Made by a program: the position numbers and the translations under genes. Source: Eretmocerus hayati (taxonomy: Eukaryota > Arthropoda > Insecta > Hymenoptera > Aphelinidae). Taken from it: a stretch of DNA of 64,000 bases. The stretch covers positions 118,202,305 through 118,266,304 of the forward strand of contig CM056743.1 of NCBI GenBank assembly GCA_029851415.1, in the 5' to 3' direction. Under the pieces are notes generated by a model. The model worked only from the letters and a program-made list of their open reading frames with translations, was not told the DNA's origin and searched no databases. How positions within the stretch are numbered: the stretch's first letter is position 1; each line of letters opens with the position of its first letter. Below are positions 44,305-54,233 of this stretch, one piece after another.

Positions 44305-44865
44305 CTAACATTCTTGTAATAGAAGCTTGAATTTTGACTTGAATGTCTTGACTGCATTCTCAGCAAGATCATTTGAAGCTGGGTGATATGGAGCTGTTCT
44401 ATGATGTGAAATACCATTATTGGACATGAATTTTTGAAACTCGGCTGAGCAAAAGCTTGGTCCATTATCAGTTATTAATACAAGAGGCAAGCCCCATGAT
44501 GCAAAGTATTCTCTGAATACCTCTATTGTACTTTCTGTAGTTATGTCCTTCATTTCTCTAATCTCTATCCACTTAGAATAGGCATCTATTATTATGAGGT
44601 ACATTTTACCATCAATGGGACCACAAAAGTCAGCATGTAATCTGCTGTTAGGTCCCTCGGGCCAACTCCATACATTCAATGAAGATCTTGGTGGATTGCT
44701 TGCATGTGTAAGACATAAGTTACATGATTTGCAATGATTTTCTATTTGATCATCCAATTTTGGCCACCAAATGTATGAGCGAGCAAGTGCTTTCATTTTC
44801 ACAACTCTCATATGAGCAATATGTAGTTCTTTCAAAAGATCATTTTGTAATGTTACTGGAATTAC
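44305..44865 (-). pseudogene. gypsy pol, integrase core between the two stops
   Basis: In frame with the long gag-pol frame, from just after TGA (44866-44868) to TAG (44305-44307). It carries the HHCC zinc-binding region (ELHIAHMRV ... CKSCNLC) and the DDE catalytic core: first aspartate in HADFCGP, second in ITDNGPS, glutamate in DLAENAVKTF. These three residues bind the metal ions for strand transfer. All are present. The stops at both sides would prevent a normal polyprotein without readthrough. Confidence 0.8.
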
Positions 44866-47800
44866 TCATCTGTGACCCCACATTATACAATCATTTTCGA
44901 GTGTCAATTCTCTTTCACGTCTCTTGAAAGGTAATAATATATCTGGAACTTGTTTAGGCCAACCATTTTTCATGAAATTTTTGACTGAACTTAGAATTGG
45001 ATCTTTGTCTGTTTCTTGTTTAACAAGTTCTATTGACAAGGTATTTACATTTTCTGACACATAATTTAGATATGTGTATTTTTCAACAAAATTATTAACA
45101 TTCTCCATGGGAAATCTAGATAAAAAATCTGCATTTGTATTGGTTGAGCCTTTGATATAATTAATTTCATAATCATATCCACTTAAAAATACACCCCAAC
45201 GCTGAACTCTATTAGCTGCCATTGAGGGGAGACCTTTCTTATCTCCAAAGATATAAATTAGAGGTTTGTGGTCTGTTTCTAAAATGAAATGTCTGCCATA
45301 AATGAATTGATGGAAAGTTTTCACTCCAAAAATTAAACTCAGGGCTTCTTTATCCAATTGAGAGTATGATCTCTCTGCTACCTTGAGTGTTCTTGAAGCA
45401 AACGCAATAGGTCGGACACTTTTATCTGGCATAATATGTGAAATGACTGCTCCAACCCCAAATGGTGAAGCATCACAAGTAATTTTTACTGGCAATTTTG
45501 TGTCATAATGTACTAAAACCTCATGTGAAACTAAAGCCTCTTTAGCATTTTTGAATGCCTTTTCACATTCATTAGTCCATTTCCATATTGAATCCTTCCT
45601 CAACAATTTGTAAAGTGGACTCATTATGGAGGCAAAGTTTTTAATAAATTTTGAATAATAATTCATCATTCCCAAAAACATTTGTAATTCTTTAACATTC
45701 TTTGGAGCCTCTACTTTTGTAATTGCATCAATTTTCTTATTGCATGCATGTAAACCTTCTGCATCTATTGTATAACCAAAAAAATCTACTTTATTCTCTG
45801 CAAACTTACACTTCTTTTTCTTCAAAGTTAGCCCACATTCTTGGAATCTTTTTAAGACTTCCTCGAGAGCGATGTCATGTTTCTCAACTGTTTCACCAAA
45901 AACGAATATATCATCAAAAAATATGAGGACACCTTCTATGCCTCTCAAAATTGACTCTATTTCACCCTGGAATTCTCCAGGAGCTGATGCTATTCCATCA
46001 AATAAGACTGCTACTTTAAATAATCCTTTGTGAGTGGAAAGTGTTAGGCACTCCTGCGAATCCTCATCTATTGGAAATTGTTGATATGCGTGGAGCAAAT
46101 CTAATTTTGTAAACACTTTTCCCCGTTGAATTGATGCCATCAAGTCTTGGACTCTAGGGATTGGATGTCTATTCATTATCAGCTGGGGGTTGACAGTGAC
46201 TTTAAAATCCCCACATATTCTGACTTCTCCATCATCTTTCAAAATTGGCACAATAGGAGTACCCCACTCACTAAATTTTACTGGTATCAATGACTCTATT
46301 CCCACTAGTCTATCTATTTCTCTTTCGATTTTTGGTTTCAGTGCATAAGGCACTGGTCGAGGTTTGAAAAAAACTGGTTTGGCATCGCTTTTCAATTTTA
46401 ATTTTATCTTTCTCCGGGTATATTTCCCTGGCTTGTCACTAAAAACTTCTTCATACTTTTCCATAATTTTTGGATAATTACTACCTTTTTGCTGACTGTT
46501 AATTGCATTTATTCTTTCATTGATTGAATCAATTGTTCTTTGAAATTCGTCCAAAATTTCGAAACTCTCTAACCACTCTCTTCCAATAAGAGGTAAACCT
46601 TTTCCTGGCATAATGAAAAGTTCTAATTTTCTCATCTTACCAAGACATTTTGCAGTTACATTTACTTTCCCGACTGGAATCATTCGAGCATCTGTGTAAC
46701 TCGTGAACTCTCTTCCCGTTTTTACTATTTTCAAACTACGTAACTCTCTTTTGCTTCGAAAATAGTCGAGAGAAATTGCTGTAATGGGTGATCCAGTGTC
46801 AACCTCAAAATCTATTAACGAGTCTTGGACTCTGACTTTCAAATAAACCGGTTTAACCGCGTTCAATGAATTGACTTTTTTCACTTCTTCAACAAAATAA
46901 AGATTTTCAAATTCTTCCCTCAAATCCTCCTCATCTGATTCTACATCATCTACATAATTTTGCCTATCAGAGTGATTTGAACGTTTACGATCGCCATTGC
47001 CATTTCTACTGTTATTGCCTTTTTTCTCATTTTTATCACTTTTTTGCTCACCTTCACTTCTGCAGACCCATTGCATATGACCCTGTTTGTTGCACTTTCT
47101 ACACGCATAATCCTTATAACGACAGTCTCCTGATTCATGATTGGTATAACCGCAACAGTTACACCGATCCTTACCACTCTTCTTGTTGAACGTTGAGTTT
47201 TTGCTGCGATGATTGTTGATCGCGTTGACTGGCGTCGGCTGTGTTGCTGTTTCTTCCATCGAATCTGCATTTCTGTTGGCAGTCTCTTGAGCAAGTGCAA
47301 TTTGAACTGCTTCGTCGTATGTTAGTTTATCAGCTTGTGATAAGAATTTCGTTCTTGTAACTTTATCCGCAATACCGTAGACCAGTTGGTCACGAAGATT
47401 TTCTTTGATGTTCTGTCCAAATTTGCAGTGCATGGCTTCTTTTTTCAATTTTGCAATGAAGGCTTTCACTGTTTCTCCTTTCTCTTGTCGGCAGTGTTTG
47501 AACTTATATCGCTCGCCAAGTAAATTTCGATTTGGATCAAGATGTTCTGACATTTTTCCTGTTAGCGTTTTGTAATCCAATTTCTTTGGTTCATCTGGAA
47601 CACATAACTCTTTCATCAACGCGTATCCCTTGCTGCCTATCAGCAATAGAAGGAACGCTACTTTCTTCTCGGTTATCTCATTCACCTCGAAGTACTGCTC
47701 TAGTCTCTCCTGCCACGAGGACCAGTCGTCAGTTGATGAGTCAAATTCATTCATGTGTCCTATATATGCTTTGGCCGCCATGTTGGTACTGTTTGCTGTT

Positions 47801-48015
47801 TCCTGGTTCACTCTTTCTGCACCTTCTATCTCGCTCGCGCTCTCCTTATTGTCTGTCTCACCCGCACTCGCACTTGCTACGGCCGCTGCACGTGTCGAGG
47901 CGGTTGATTGTTCTTCGTTAATTACTCGATTAGAAGAGTCGTCGAGGTCAACAATAGTATTTTCGAAATCACCTGATTTTTCTAACGATTCTAATGATGA
48001 CGGTCCAGATGACAT
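44866..48015 (-). CDS. gag-pol: gypsy Gag-Pol, Gag through RNase H (1049 codons)
   Basis: Starts at ATG 48013-48015. Domains in order: Gag with matrix/capsid-like region (residues about 80-250, e.g. DPNRNLLGERYKF); two CCHC zinc knuckles at about 285-320 (CNCCGYTNHESGDC, CRKCNKQGHMQWVC); aspartic protease near 405 with VDTGSP; reverse transcriptase about 560-740 with WGTPIVPI, KLDLLHAYQQ and the catalytic box as FFDD; RNase H from about 845 (TCDAS, LDKEALS, ETDHKPL); and the start of the linker to integrase. Gag and Pol share one frame without a shift. The frame ends at TGA 44866-44868, where the family continues into integrase, so this is a premature stop. The box is FFDD where most gypsy elements have Y-x-DD. 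Confidence 0.88.
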   Translation of the reverse strand: MSSGPSSLESLEKSGDFENTIVDLDDSSNRVINEEQSTASTRAAAVASASAGETDNKESASEIEGAERVNQETANSTNMAAKAYIGHMNEFDSSTDDWSSWQERLEQYFEVNEITEKKVAFLLLLIGSKGYALMKELCVPDEPKKLDYKTLTGKMSEHLDPNRNLLGERYKFKHCRQEKGETVKAFIAKLKKEAMHCKFGQNIKENLRDQLVYGIADKVTRTKFLSQADKLTYDEAVQIALAQETANRNADSMEETATQPTPVNAINNHRSKNSTFNKKSGKDRCNCCGYTNHESGDCRYKDYACRKCNKQGHMQWVCRSEGEQKSDKNEKKGNNSRNGNGDRKRSNHSDRQNYVDDVESDEEDLREEFENLYFVEEVKKVNSLNAVKPVYLKVRVQDSLIDFEVDTGSPITAISLDYFRSKRELRSLKIVKTGREFTSYTDARMIPVGKVNVTAKCLGKMRKLELFIMPGKGLPLIGREWLESFEILDEFQRTIDSINERINAINSQQKGSNYPKIMEKYEEVFSDKPGKYTRRKIKLKLKSDAKPVFFKPRPVPYALKPKIEREIDRLVGIESLIPVKFSEWGTPIVPILKDDGEVRICGDFKVTVNPQLIMNRHPIPRVQDLMASIQRGKVFTKLDLLHAYQQFPIDEDSQECLTLSTHKGLFKVAVLFDGIASAPGEFQGEIESILRGIEGVLIFFDDIFVFGETVEKHDIALEEVLKRFQECGLTLKKKKCKFAENKVDFFGYTIDAEGLHACNKKIDAITKVEAPKNVKELQMFLGMMNYYSKFIKNFASIMSPLYKLLRKDSIWKWTNECEKAFKNAKEALVSHEVLVHYDTKLPVKITCDASPFGVGAVISHIMPDKSVRPIAFASRTLKVAERSYSQLDKEALSLIFGVKTFHQFIYGRHFILETDHKPLIYIFGDKKGLPSMAANRVQRWGVFLSGYDYEINYIKGSTNTNADFLSRFPMENVNNFVEKYTYLNYVSENVNTLSIELVKQETDKDPILSSVKNFMKNGWPKQVPDILLPFKRRERELTLENDCIMWGHR

Positions 48016-48141
48016 TTGCTTTCTTCAGATCCCCTTTCCTCTTAGCGTGGAGCACGCGGTCGGGACATGTATCAACCTTTGTCTTTTCCGGCCGGCTCTT
48101 GGAGAACTTTTCTCTTGCTATAAGTACTCACTTTTTGTTAC

Positions 48142-48159
48142 TTTTTATCCTCGTCGCCA
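48142..48159 (-). other. Primer-binding site of the gypsy element
   Basis: On the minus strand TGGCGACGAGGATAAAAA begins two bases after the 5' LTR. TGG is the tRNA CCA complement. I do not assign the tRNA. Confidence 0.7.
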
Positions 48160-48161
48160 AT

Positions 48162-48397
48162 TGTTGTGTACTAAATGATGATAGCACGCAGTTTCACTAT
48201 ATAACTATATTTATTTGTAACTACAACTTTGGAGTACAAGACTATAGGATAAGGGGTCTTACTTATACGGTGGTATAGTACGTTCTGCTCTCTCAAGTCG
48301 CGCTTACATATGGGCTGCGGTGGTGGCAGCACTATGCAGGGATGCACACTTACATACACATATGCACAGCTCAAGCAGCTGGTGTGAATACATTACA
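48162..48397 (-). repeat. 5' LTR of the gypsy element
   Basis: Partner of 43381-43616. It is followed by the GAGAG duplication at 48398-48402, after which the interior of the larger element continues. Confidence 0.93.
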
Positions 48398-48402
48398 GAG
48401 AG

Positions 48403-49811
48403 CGCCCTCGTGCGCCTTTATTGTGAACAGCCACAGGGGCGGCAATTTTTCAAATCTTGGAGTCATACGATGACCACTCAACTTGATGCGATAACGGGTT
48501 GTAAATATAGTCGCATCTTATATCAACTCATAGTTACACGGGGAAGCACCTGAATTTTCACAAGAGGCAGTGAAATGAATACAACGAGTATTCAGCTAAT
48601 TATTGGGCTGAAGAACACTGAATGGAGATTGCACTTAGTGGAGGAATCAACAGAGTACATTGACGAATGATATCAAAACAATTTTTCCAATGGTCCCATC
48701 ACGGGCAATTAGAATCTCAACATGGGGCGTATTTCTCGGTTAAAATTAGCAGCAATTATTTCAGAAAATGGATAATATCTTTATTTAGGTGACTCGAATC
48801 GGAAAAAGTGAAGAGAGTATCATTCTTCGAGACGCATCATTTGCTCTCTGGTCTACATATTACTTTGTAACTGGTGATGAATTCTTGCGTACACTGGATA
48901 GCGAATGAAGCGAACATTGAGTCTCATGGCCTACCTATATGCCCTGTTAGCGGTGGTTAGCGAAGCTCAAGTTAGAATTATCAATGATGAACAATTCAAA
49001 TTATTACGAGAAGATAAAAATCAGCATCATTCCATCAAATTTCTTCCAATATCAAGGAAGTCTTTTTCGCACTTTTCATTTTAGGAGCGAGAGTCTGTTG
49101 CCTGGAGGGATCCCTTAACTAATCGTCAGAAGATTTGTTTCAGGAATCAACCAACAATGATGAAACTTGGGACTTATGAACTGCAATCACACACAAAATT
49201 GCCCAATTTTCTCAATCTTTCACTGGAGGCTGATACTAATTTGATCTGATTTTGATGAATCTGAATGGATGGAGATATGGAATTTCAATTGTGATCGATT
49301 TCCAAGGAGCAAGGAGAGAATTTTGGCAATGTTTATCAATTCAACTGAACCAATGAGATAATATTGATTATCAATAAAATGAAAGAATGAATAATGGATC
49401 AAATTCTGGAAAGCGAGGATCGGAGGAGCATGGAGTAACAAGGATTAGGAAATTGGAATCTCTGGATAATTGAACTATGATCATGATGAAAACGGTATTC
49501 GAACAGTGACACTCTACAGAATATGATTGAAATTCTCCAACTTGAAGGATCACCAATGAATGAAGGAGGGAACTGCAATTATTGCAACAAACTGGTAATG
49601 TATTCAGAGCAACAAACAAAATGTCGGACACCATGAAACTGAGATCTTAATCTACAATTACAACGTTTCCAATTGAACGACTTACAATATGATCGAGAAC
49701 CCGCTACAACGGAGAAATAGCGACAGAATAATGGAGATGTACTCAGAACTGCAACAATATGAATGTTATCATGAATCTATTATAACTATCTTGCAAGAGA
49801 GGGACTTAGGT
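48403..49811. other. No gene recognised (interior of the large element)
   Basis: AT-rich with many GGAAT/TGAAT-like words. No recognised coding, RNA or transposon feature. Confidence 0.45.
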
Positions 49812-49827
49812 AGTCTGTCATCTTAGA
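49812..49827 (+). repeat. Target duplication of the R1-like LINE, left copy
   Basis: AGTCTGTCATCTTAGA, repeated exactly at 52123-52138 right after the poly(A). A duplication of 15-16 bp next to a poly(A) is the signature of target-primed reverse transcription. Confidence 0.92.
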
Positions 49828-49828
49828 G

Positions 49829-51754
49829 CCAACTGACAAAGAGTCAGTTCTACGGATTGCCAGGGCACTCTACCCGAGAGGGGAGCCCAGACTCACATTC
49901 CCTGGGTTCATCTCCGACCCAATCCCCCTCTTCGACGAAGAAGAGCTAAGACGAGCCGCTACAAGACTGGCGAATGGTAAGGCCCCGGGGTTGGATGGTA
50001 TCCCTAATGAAGCCCTGAAAATAGTGGCTCGAGAGCAGCCTACCCTGCTATTGAAGCTGTTCAATAAGTGTCTCCTTGCGGGAGTGTTCCCGAAAGTGTG
50101 GAAACGGCAGAAGCTAGTCCTCATCCCCAAGGGGAAGGGTGGAGAACCAGCGGAGCCATCATCGAATCGGCCACTCAATATGCTGGACAACATCGGGAAG
50201 ATGTATGACCGCATGATCCTAAACCGGGCGGAGGAAGAGTATGAGCGTAGCGGAGGGATGTCCCCGATGCAGTTTGGCTTCCGCAAGGGGCGCAGTACAA
50301 TGCACGCAATAGAAAGCGTACAAGACAGAGTTCACAGAGCGCATACAATGGCTCCCCAACCAGGAGGAGGGTTTTGTGCCATAATATGCTTGGATGTGGA
50401 GAACGCCTTCAACACAGCAAGCTGGGAACGGATCTATAGGTCCCTAGATGGAAGAGTCCCCCCTTACCTGCTCGCAGTCATCAGCGATGGACTGCGTGAC
50501 AGAGTCTTCGTATGTGACACCGATGAGGGAAGGGTTGAGCTGGAATTATCTGCAGGGATAGCTCAAAGATCCGTGTCAGGACCGTTCGAATGGAACATGC
50601 AATACGACGAGTTCCTGAACATGAGTCTTCCAGATGGGGCAGAACTCATTGGCTTCGCGGACGATGCGGCATTAGTCGTGGTCGCCGAAACCGCGTGGCA
50701 AGTGGAGTGTGTGGCCAATGAAGCTCTCTACCGCATTGGTCAATGGTTCCCTGAGAACGGGCTGGAGCTTGCCGAGCACAAGTGCGAAGCGATGCTAGTC
50801 ACCAAGAGGAGGAATTTCGAAACTCCCGTGTTCTCCATCAACGGGTACGAGATTCCACTCAAGAGGGAACTTAAGTACCTTGGGGTTTGGTTTGATGACC
50901 GATGGAGCTACAAGGCACAAGCCAGAGAAGCAGCGCTGAAGGCAGACAGGGTCGGTGGCGCCCTCCAGCGGCTCATGCCAAACATTGGTGGCCCCAAGCC
51001 AAACAGAAGAGCGTTACTCAGCACCGTGAGTTATTCCATCATGCTGTACGGTGCACCAATTTGGGGGCAGGTAGCCAGAGGGTCCGTAATCGATGCAAAG
51101 CTAGGTCCAGTCCAGCGGCGTTTCGCGCTACGGACGATCAGTGCTTATTGCACGGTGTCTGACCACGCAGCCTGTGTGCTTGCGGGTACACCACCCATTC
51201 GACTGCTTGTAGCCGAGAGAGTGCGGGTATGGGAACGCCAAGAAACCCTCAAGAGCGATGGAGTCGTGTTCAACCCCACTCGCAAGGCCCTCACACGAGA
51301 CGTCGAGAGGGGGGAGACCGTCGAAGAGTGGCAAAAAGAGTGGGAGAGCTCAACGAAAGGGAAGTGGACGCGAAGGCTGATCCCCAACATAGCCAGGTGG
51401 ATCGATCGAGCTCACGGAGAGCTGGATTACTGGCTGACGCAAGCGTTTAGTGGGCAAGGCTGCTTCGGAGAGTACCTGGAGCGGTTCCAGAAGAGGGAGA
51501 CCCCGGTCTGTCAGATGTGTGTGGCAGACTGGGACGATGTGGAGCATGCACTCGTCCATTGCATGAACACAACTACGGAGAGAGCGGAGCTCGTGAACTG
51601 GCTTGGAAATCAGATCACCCCTAAGAATCTATTACCGTTCATGCTCCGCAACAAAGAGACATGGGATAAGATCGCCGCCTATATCAAGACGGCGATCACC
51701 CGAAAAGAAGAGCGAGAACGGGCATTGCAGCGTCAAGCAAGGGGCGCTGCATAG
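49829..51754 (+). CDS. R1-like ORF2 reverse transcriptase, N-terminally truncated (642 codons)
   Basis: The frame is open from the insertion point, although the first ATG is at 49991. Blocks in order: NGKAPGLDGIPNEALK (about residue 48), FPKVWKRQKLVLIPK (about 85), NRPLNMLDNIGK, QFGFRKGRST (about 145), CLDVENAFNTASW with the first catalytic aspartate (about 185), then FADDAAL at 50654 with the catalytic pair as FADD. Near residue 560 a C-terminal zinc motif CQMC...H...C (CX2CX8HX4C) is typical of R1 ORF2. A GVPQG block should precede FADD; here it reads IAQRSVSGPFEWN, where Q-G has become Q-R. The apurinic endonuclease domain is absent through truncation. Otherwise uninterrupted, so it is fairly recent. 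Confidence 0.88.
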   Translation, partial: PTDKESVLRIARALYPRGEPRLTFPGFISDPIPLFDEEELRRAATRLANGKAPGLDGIPNEALKIVAREQPTLLLKLFNKCLLAGVFPKVWKRQKLVLIPKGKGGEPAEPSSNRPLNMLDNIGKMYDRMILNRAEEEYERSGGMSPMQFGFRKGRSTMHAIESVQDRVHRAHTMAPQPGGGFCAIICLDVENAFNTASWERIYRSLDGRVPPYLLAVISDGLRDRVFVCDTDEGRVELELSAGIAQRSVSGPFEWNMQYDEFLNMSLPDGAELIGFADDAALVVVAETAWQVECVANEALYRIGQWFPENGLELAEHKCEAMLVTKRRNFETPVFSINGYEIPLKRELKYLGVWFDDRWSYKAQAREAALKADRVGGALQRLMPNIGGPKPNRRALLSTVSYSIMLYGAPIWGQVARGSVIDAKLGPVQRRFALRTISAYCTVSDHAACVLAGTPPIRLLVAERVRVWERQETLKSDGVVFNPTRKALTRDVERGETVEEWQKEWESSTKGKWTRRLIPNIARWIDRAHGELDYWLTQAFSGQGCFGEYLERFQKRETPVCQMCVADWDDVEHALVHCMNTTTERAELVNWLGNQITPKNLLPFMLRNKETWDKIAAYIKTAITRKEERERALQRQARGAA

Positions 51755-52123
51755 CGAACAACGACGACTTGAAGAGTGATCATTGACGACGAAGAGAGAA
51801 GACAGAAGAGCGGACACACCGAAGAGGGACGCCTCATGGCGCGCGATACGCCTCCCACCCTGAAGTAATGCTAACGCGGTTCCGGGGTGGGTTGGTTAGA
51901 TAGTGGTTAGCTGCCCCCAGTTCTGCAATGATGGCTTGCCAACATCGTAGGGCTGAGAGCAGAAGGTTTTAGCCCCCAGGGCACACGGGCGTTGGATTCA
52001 TGCTCATCCGGTTTACCGGGTGAGCAAAATGAAAGCGCTTATGGTCTGCCGGTGGGAGATCCATTAGGGATAGCCTGTCATCAGATTTTTCCTTATACTC
52101 CACTTAAAAAAAAAAAAAAAAAA
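51755..52123 (+). other. R1-like LINE 3' UTR and poly(A)
   Basis: GC-richer 3' untranslated region with TTGGTTAGATAGTGGTTAGC and a terminal run of 18 A. The poly(A) ends directly at the right-hand target duplication. Confidence 0.8.
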
Positions 52124-52138
52124 GTCTGTCATCTTAGA

Positions 52139-52930
52139 TTTATTCAATAGTAGCCTAGAGTCGTAATGTAATTATTCAAGAGTTTCGAGTCGAAACATAC
52201 CTTAACTTTCCAACATTTTATCATGGATATTATATTTGAATTGGTTGAGCTTGACATTCATGCCATTGGAATTTTTTCAGCAGATCGTGAGTCTATAAGA
52301 CCGCGATGTCTCTTGGATCACCTCATGTTATACTCATCCCGTAAAATCATCCTATCTTTCGAATGGTATAGAACCCACCGACACGAGCATCGTGCGTAGA
52401 ATCATTAGATATCTCTAATAATCTTCCTGTCCACCGGAAAACCTTTAGGAAGCCTAAGACCGCTCGATAAATCTGCCATCCTGCCATACCAAACATGATT
52501 CTGAGAGTAGCATCTTAGCTTTCAAATTACTGGATTTTTTAAATCTTGTATTGAACAAAAATCTGACCGTGGGATGTTAGTAATCGGATTCACAAAGATT
52601 CCATTAAAATTCCATATTAACAATCGAATGATGCCTCTCATCGGCTGAATTCAAATATTGGATCAATGAGATTCTCATCAGACTCCATTTCTTGAACAAC
52701 TTGTAGCCGAGGTTGTATATTTTGGATACCGTTTTTTAGAATCAAGTGGAACCTCCGAAATCGAGCCTAGACCTAAGTAGGAAATTGTTGGAACTGAAAT
52801 CTCTGATATGCTACTCTTGATTCCACTGTATTGTCGAACAATAGGTCAGAATTCTAAGAAGATAGTCGAATTCGCGAAGGTATTCTGAATACAACTTGAT
52901 ATGAGGAAAGTATACGAAAAAATAATGTAA
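52139..52930. other. No gene recognised (interior of the large element)
   Basis: AT-rich; no recognised features. Confidence 0.4.
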
Positions 52931-52939
52931 ATTTTTTTT

Positions 52940-53100
52940 CGAAATCATGTGCGTAAAGTTAGTGCGTAAAGAACATTTTTCCGTGCGTAAAGGAATTTTT
53001 GCGTACGGAATGCGTGAAGACCTGTGCGTAAAGTCACCAACAGTGCGTAAGGTAGGTCTTTACGCACTGGAACGTATCTTTACGTACTGCCGTATTTTCT
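52940..53100. repeat. GTGCGTAAAG cluster with inverted partners
   Basis: GTGCGTAAAG or TGCGTAAAG occurs six times between 52950 and 53055, then inverted as CTTTACGCACTGG and CTTTACGTACTG. The same style of motif returns near 54040-54180 and 62745-62900. Probably a palindromic transposon end. Confidence 0.6.
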
Positions 53101-53823
53101 TTATAGCCTGATATTCTACAACATCTCTTGAAGTTTCTGCGTTGTTTAGCAAAATGATCAATGATCTCTGTCTTAATTCTGTAGAATCGGAGTGCTCCAA
53201 TCGTTGATTCGAAGCTGCCCAAAGCAGGTGTATCGACTTCTTTCACTCGATAGGATGAAAACTCATGAGCTCTCTAAATTGTTATATTCAGTCTTGCTCT
53301 CTCGATAAGTCCATACGATTGAAATATCCTGGTCGGCCCATCGAATTGAACATGGAAATAGTTCACTTCGGTGGATCATGAATTCAATTGAGTTCAATAC
53401 AATATATAGACCTTTTTGGAGTGCTTCCACCGTGGTTTCGGTGGTTTGAAATCTACCTTGGACCGTACGTCCAAAGGAAATGTAAATTCACTTTTCGGAT
53501 ACTTCGACTCAAAAAAGAGTGTCGGCGATGTATTCATATTCTTTTATAAGAAAGAATCCATAGGTTTCGAAATCGCTTTCTATCCCGTGTATTCAGAGCA
53601 TTATTATTATCATTAGAATTGTCCAAGTTCTTTCTATTGAACCATAGAAATGGCATATTATTTCATCAATCCGTTGATTTATTCTTGCCCGTCCTTGACG
53701 ATATTCATAAAACTCTATGATAATTTTCCTCGAAATTCAGAATTGATATTATCTCATGAACTTACATATTTCGGATCTTGTCCACTTTTGAGGATTGAGA
53801 TCGATATTTTCAAACTATGCGGT
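53101..53823. other. No gene recognised
   Basis: AT-rich interior of the large LTR element without recognised coding potential. Confidence 0.4.
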
Positions 53824-53990
53824 AACATATGATATATCAAACAAAAGATCTTTTTCTGATACATTTTCAGAATTTTTTTTCAGTCGGGGGGCTCCGCCCC
53901 CCGAAACCCCCCGGCGGGGGCTCCCGCCCCCGGACCCCACTCTGCACCCTTTTCCTCCACCTGCCCCGATCACGATTTGATTACTGGCGT
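53824..53990 (+). repeat. GC-rich dispersed module, copy 2 of 3
   Basis: GATATATCAAACAAAAGATC and CTGATACATTTTCAGAA lead into the hairpin-forming block GTCGGGGGGCTCCGCCCCCC, followed by CCCCGGCGGGGGCTCCCGCC and GGACCCCACTCTGC. Same layout as the copies at 9.7 and 63.0 kb. It is followed within 60 bp by TGCGTAA-type palindromes. Confidence 0.65.
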
Positions 53991-54233
53991 ATGAGGTGAC
54001 CGACAGAATACTAACTTTCCGCACAAAATTTCGAAAAATATCGTACGCAACTCTGTCGAAAGGTTTCCGCACTCGGAAAACTTTACACACGAGATGTGAA
54101 TCCTTACGCACTCGTGTGTAAAGATTTTTACTCGTGCGTAAACCCAACTTTTCGACATCGTTGCGTAATATACTATTTACGAACGAATCCTTGTAACATT
54201 GCTCGGGGGAGCAATGAATGCAGCGAACGGATG

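Larger units (their letters stand above)
43381..48397 (-). mobile_element. Ty3/gypsy retrotransposon (minus strand), 5.0 kb, GAGAG duplication
   Basis: Complete structure: 236-bp LTRs at both ends, GAGAG at 43376-43380 and 48398-48402, a primer-binding site inside the 5' LTR, gag-pol in one frame and a polypurine tract before the 3' LTR. The order protease, reverse transcriptase, RNase H, integrase identifies Ty3/gypsy; the protein style resembles the K02A2.6/mag-like group, which is inference. I see a single mismatch between the LTRs, so insertion is recent, yet pol has two in-frame stops. It lies in the opposite orientation inside the larger LTR element. Confidence 0.93.
49828..52123 (+). 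mobile_element. 5'-truncated R1-clade LINE with poly(A) and target duplication
   Basis: Starts abruptly within the coding frame, runs through the reverse transcriptase and zinc-finger end of ORF2, then a 350-bp 3' UTR and 18 A (52106-52123). The exact 15-16-bp duplications show it is one complete, 5'-truncated insertion; the endonuclease and ORF1 were never copied. The R1 clade also includes rDNA-specific elements; this copy is not in rDNA. Confidence 0.9.

Noticed and set aside
47532..48178. Hydrophobic plus-strand frames opposite the gypsy gag
   Set aside because: Antisense shadows of the Gag-coding frame, which has zinc knuckles and downstream pol.
50902..51450. Additional frames inside the R1-like LINE
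   Set aside because: Out-of-frame shadows of ORF2; the ORF2 frame has all the reverse transcriptase blocks.
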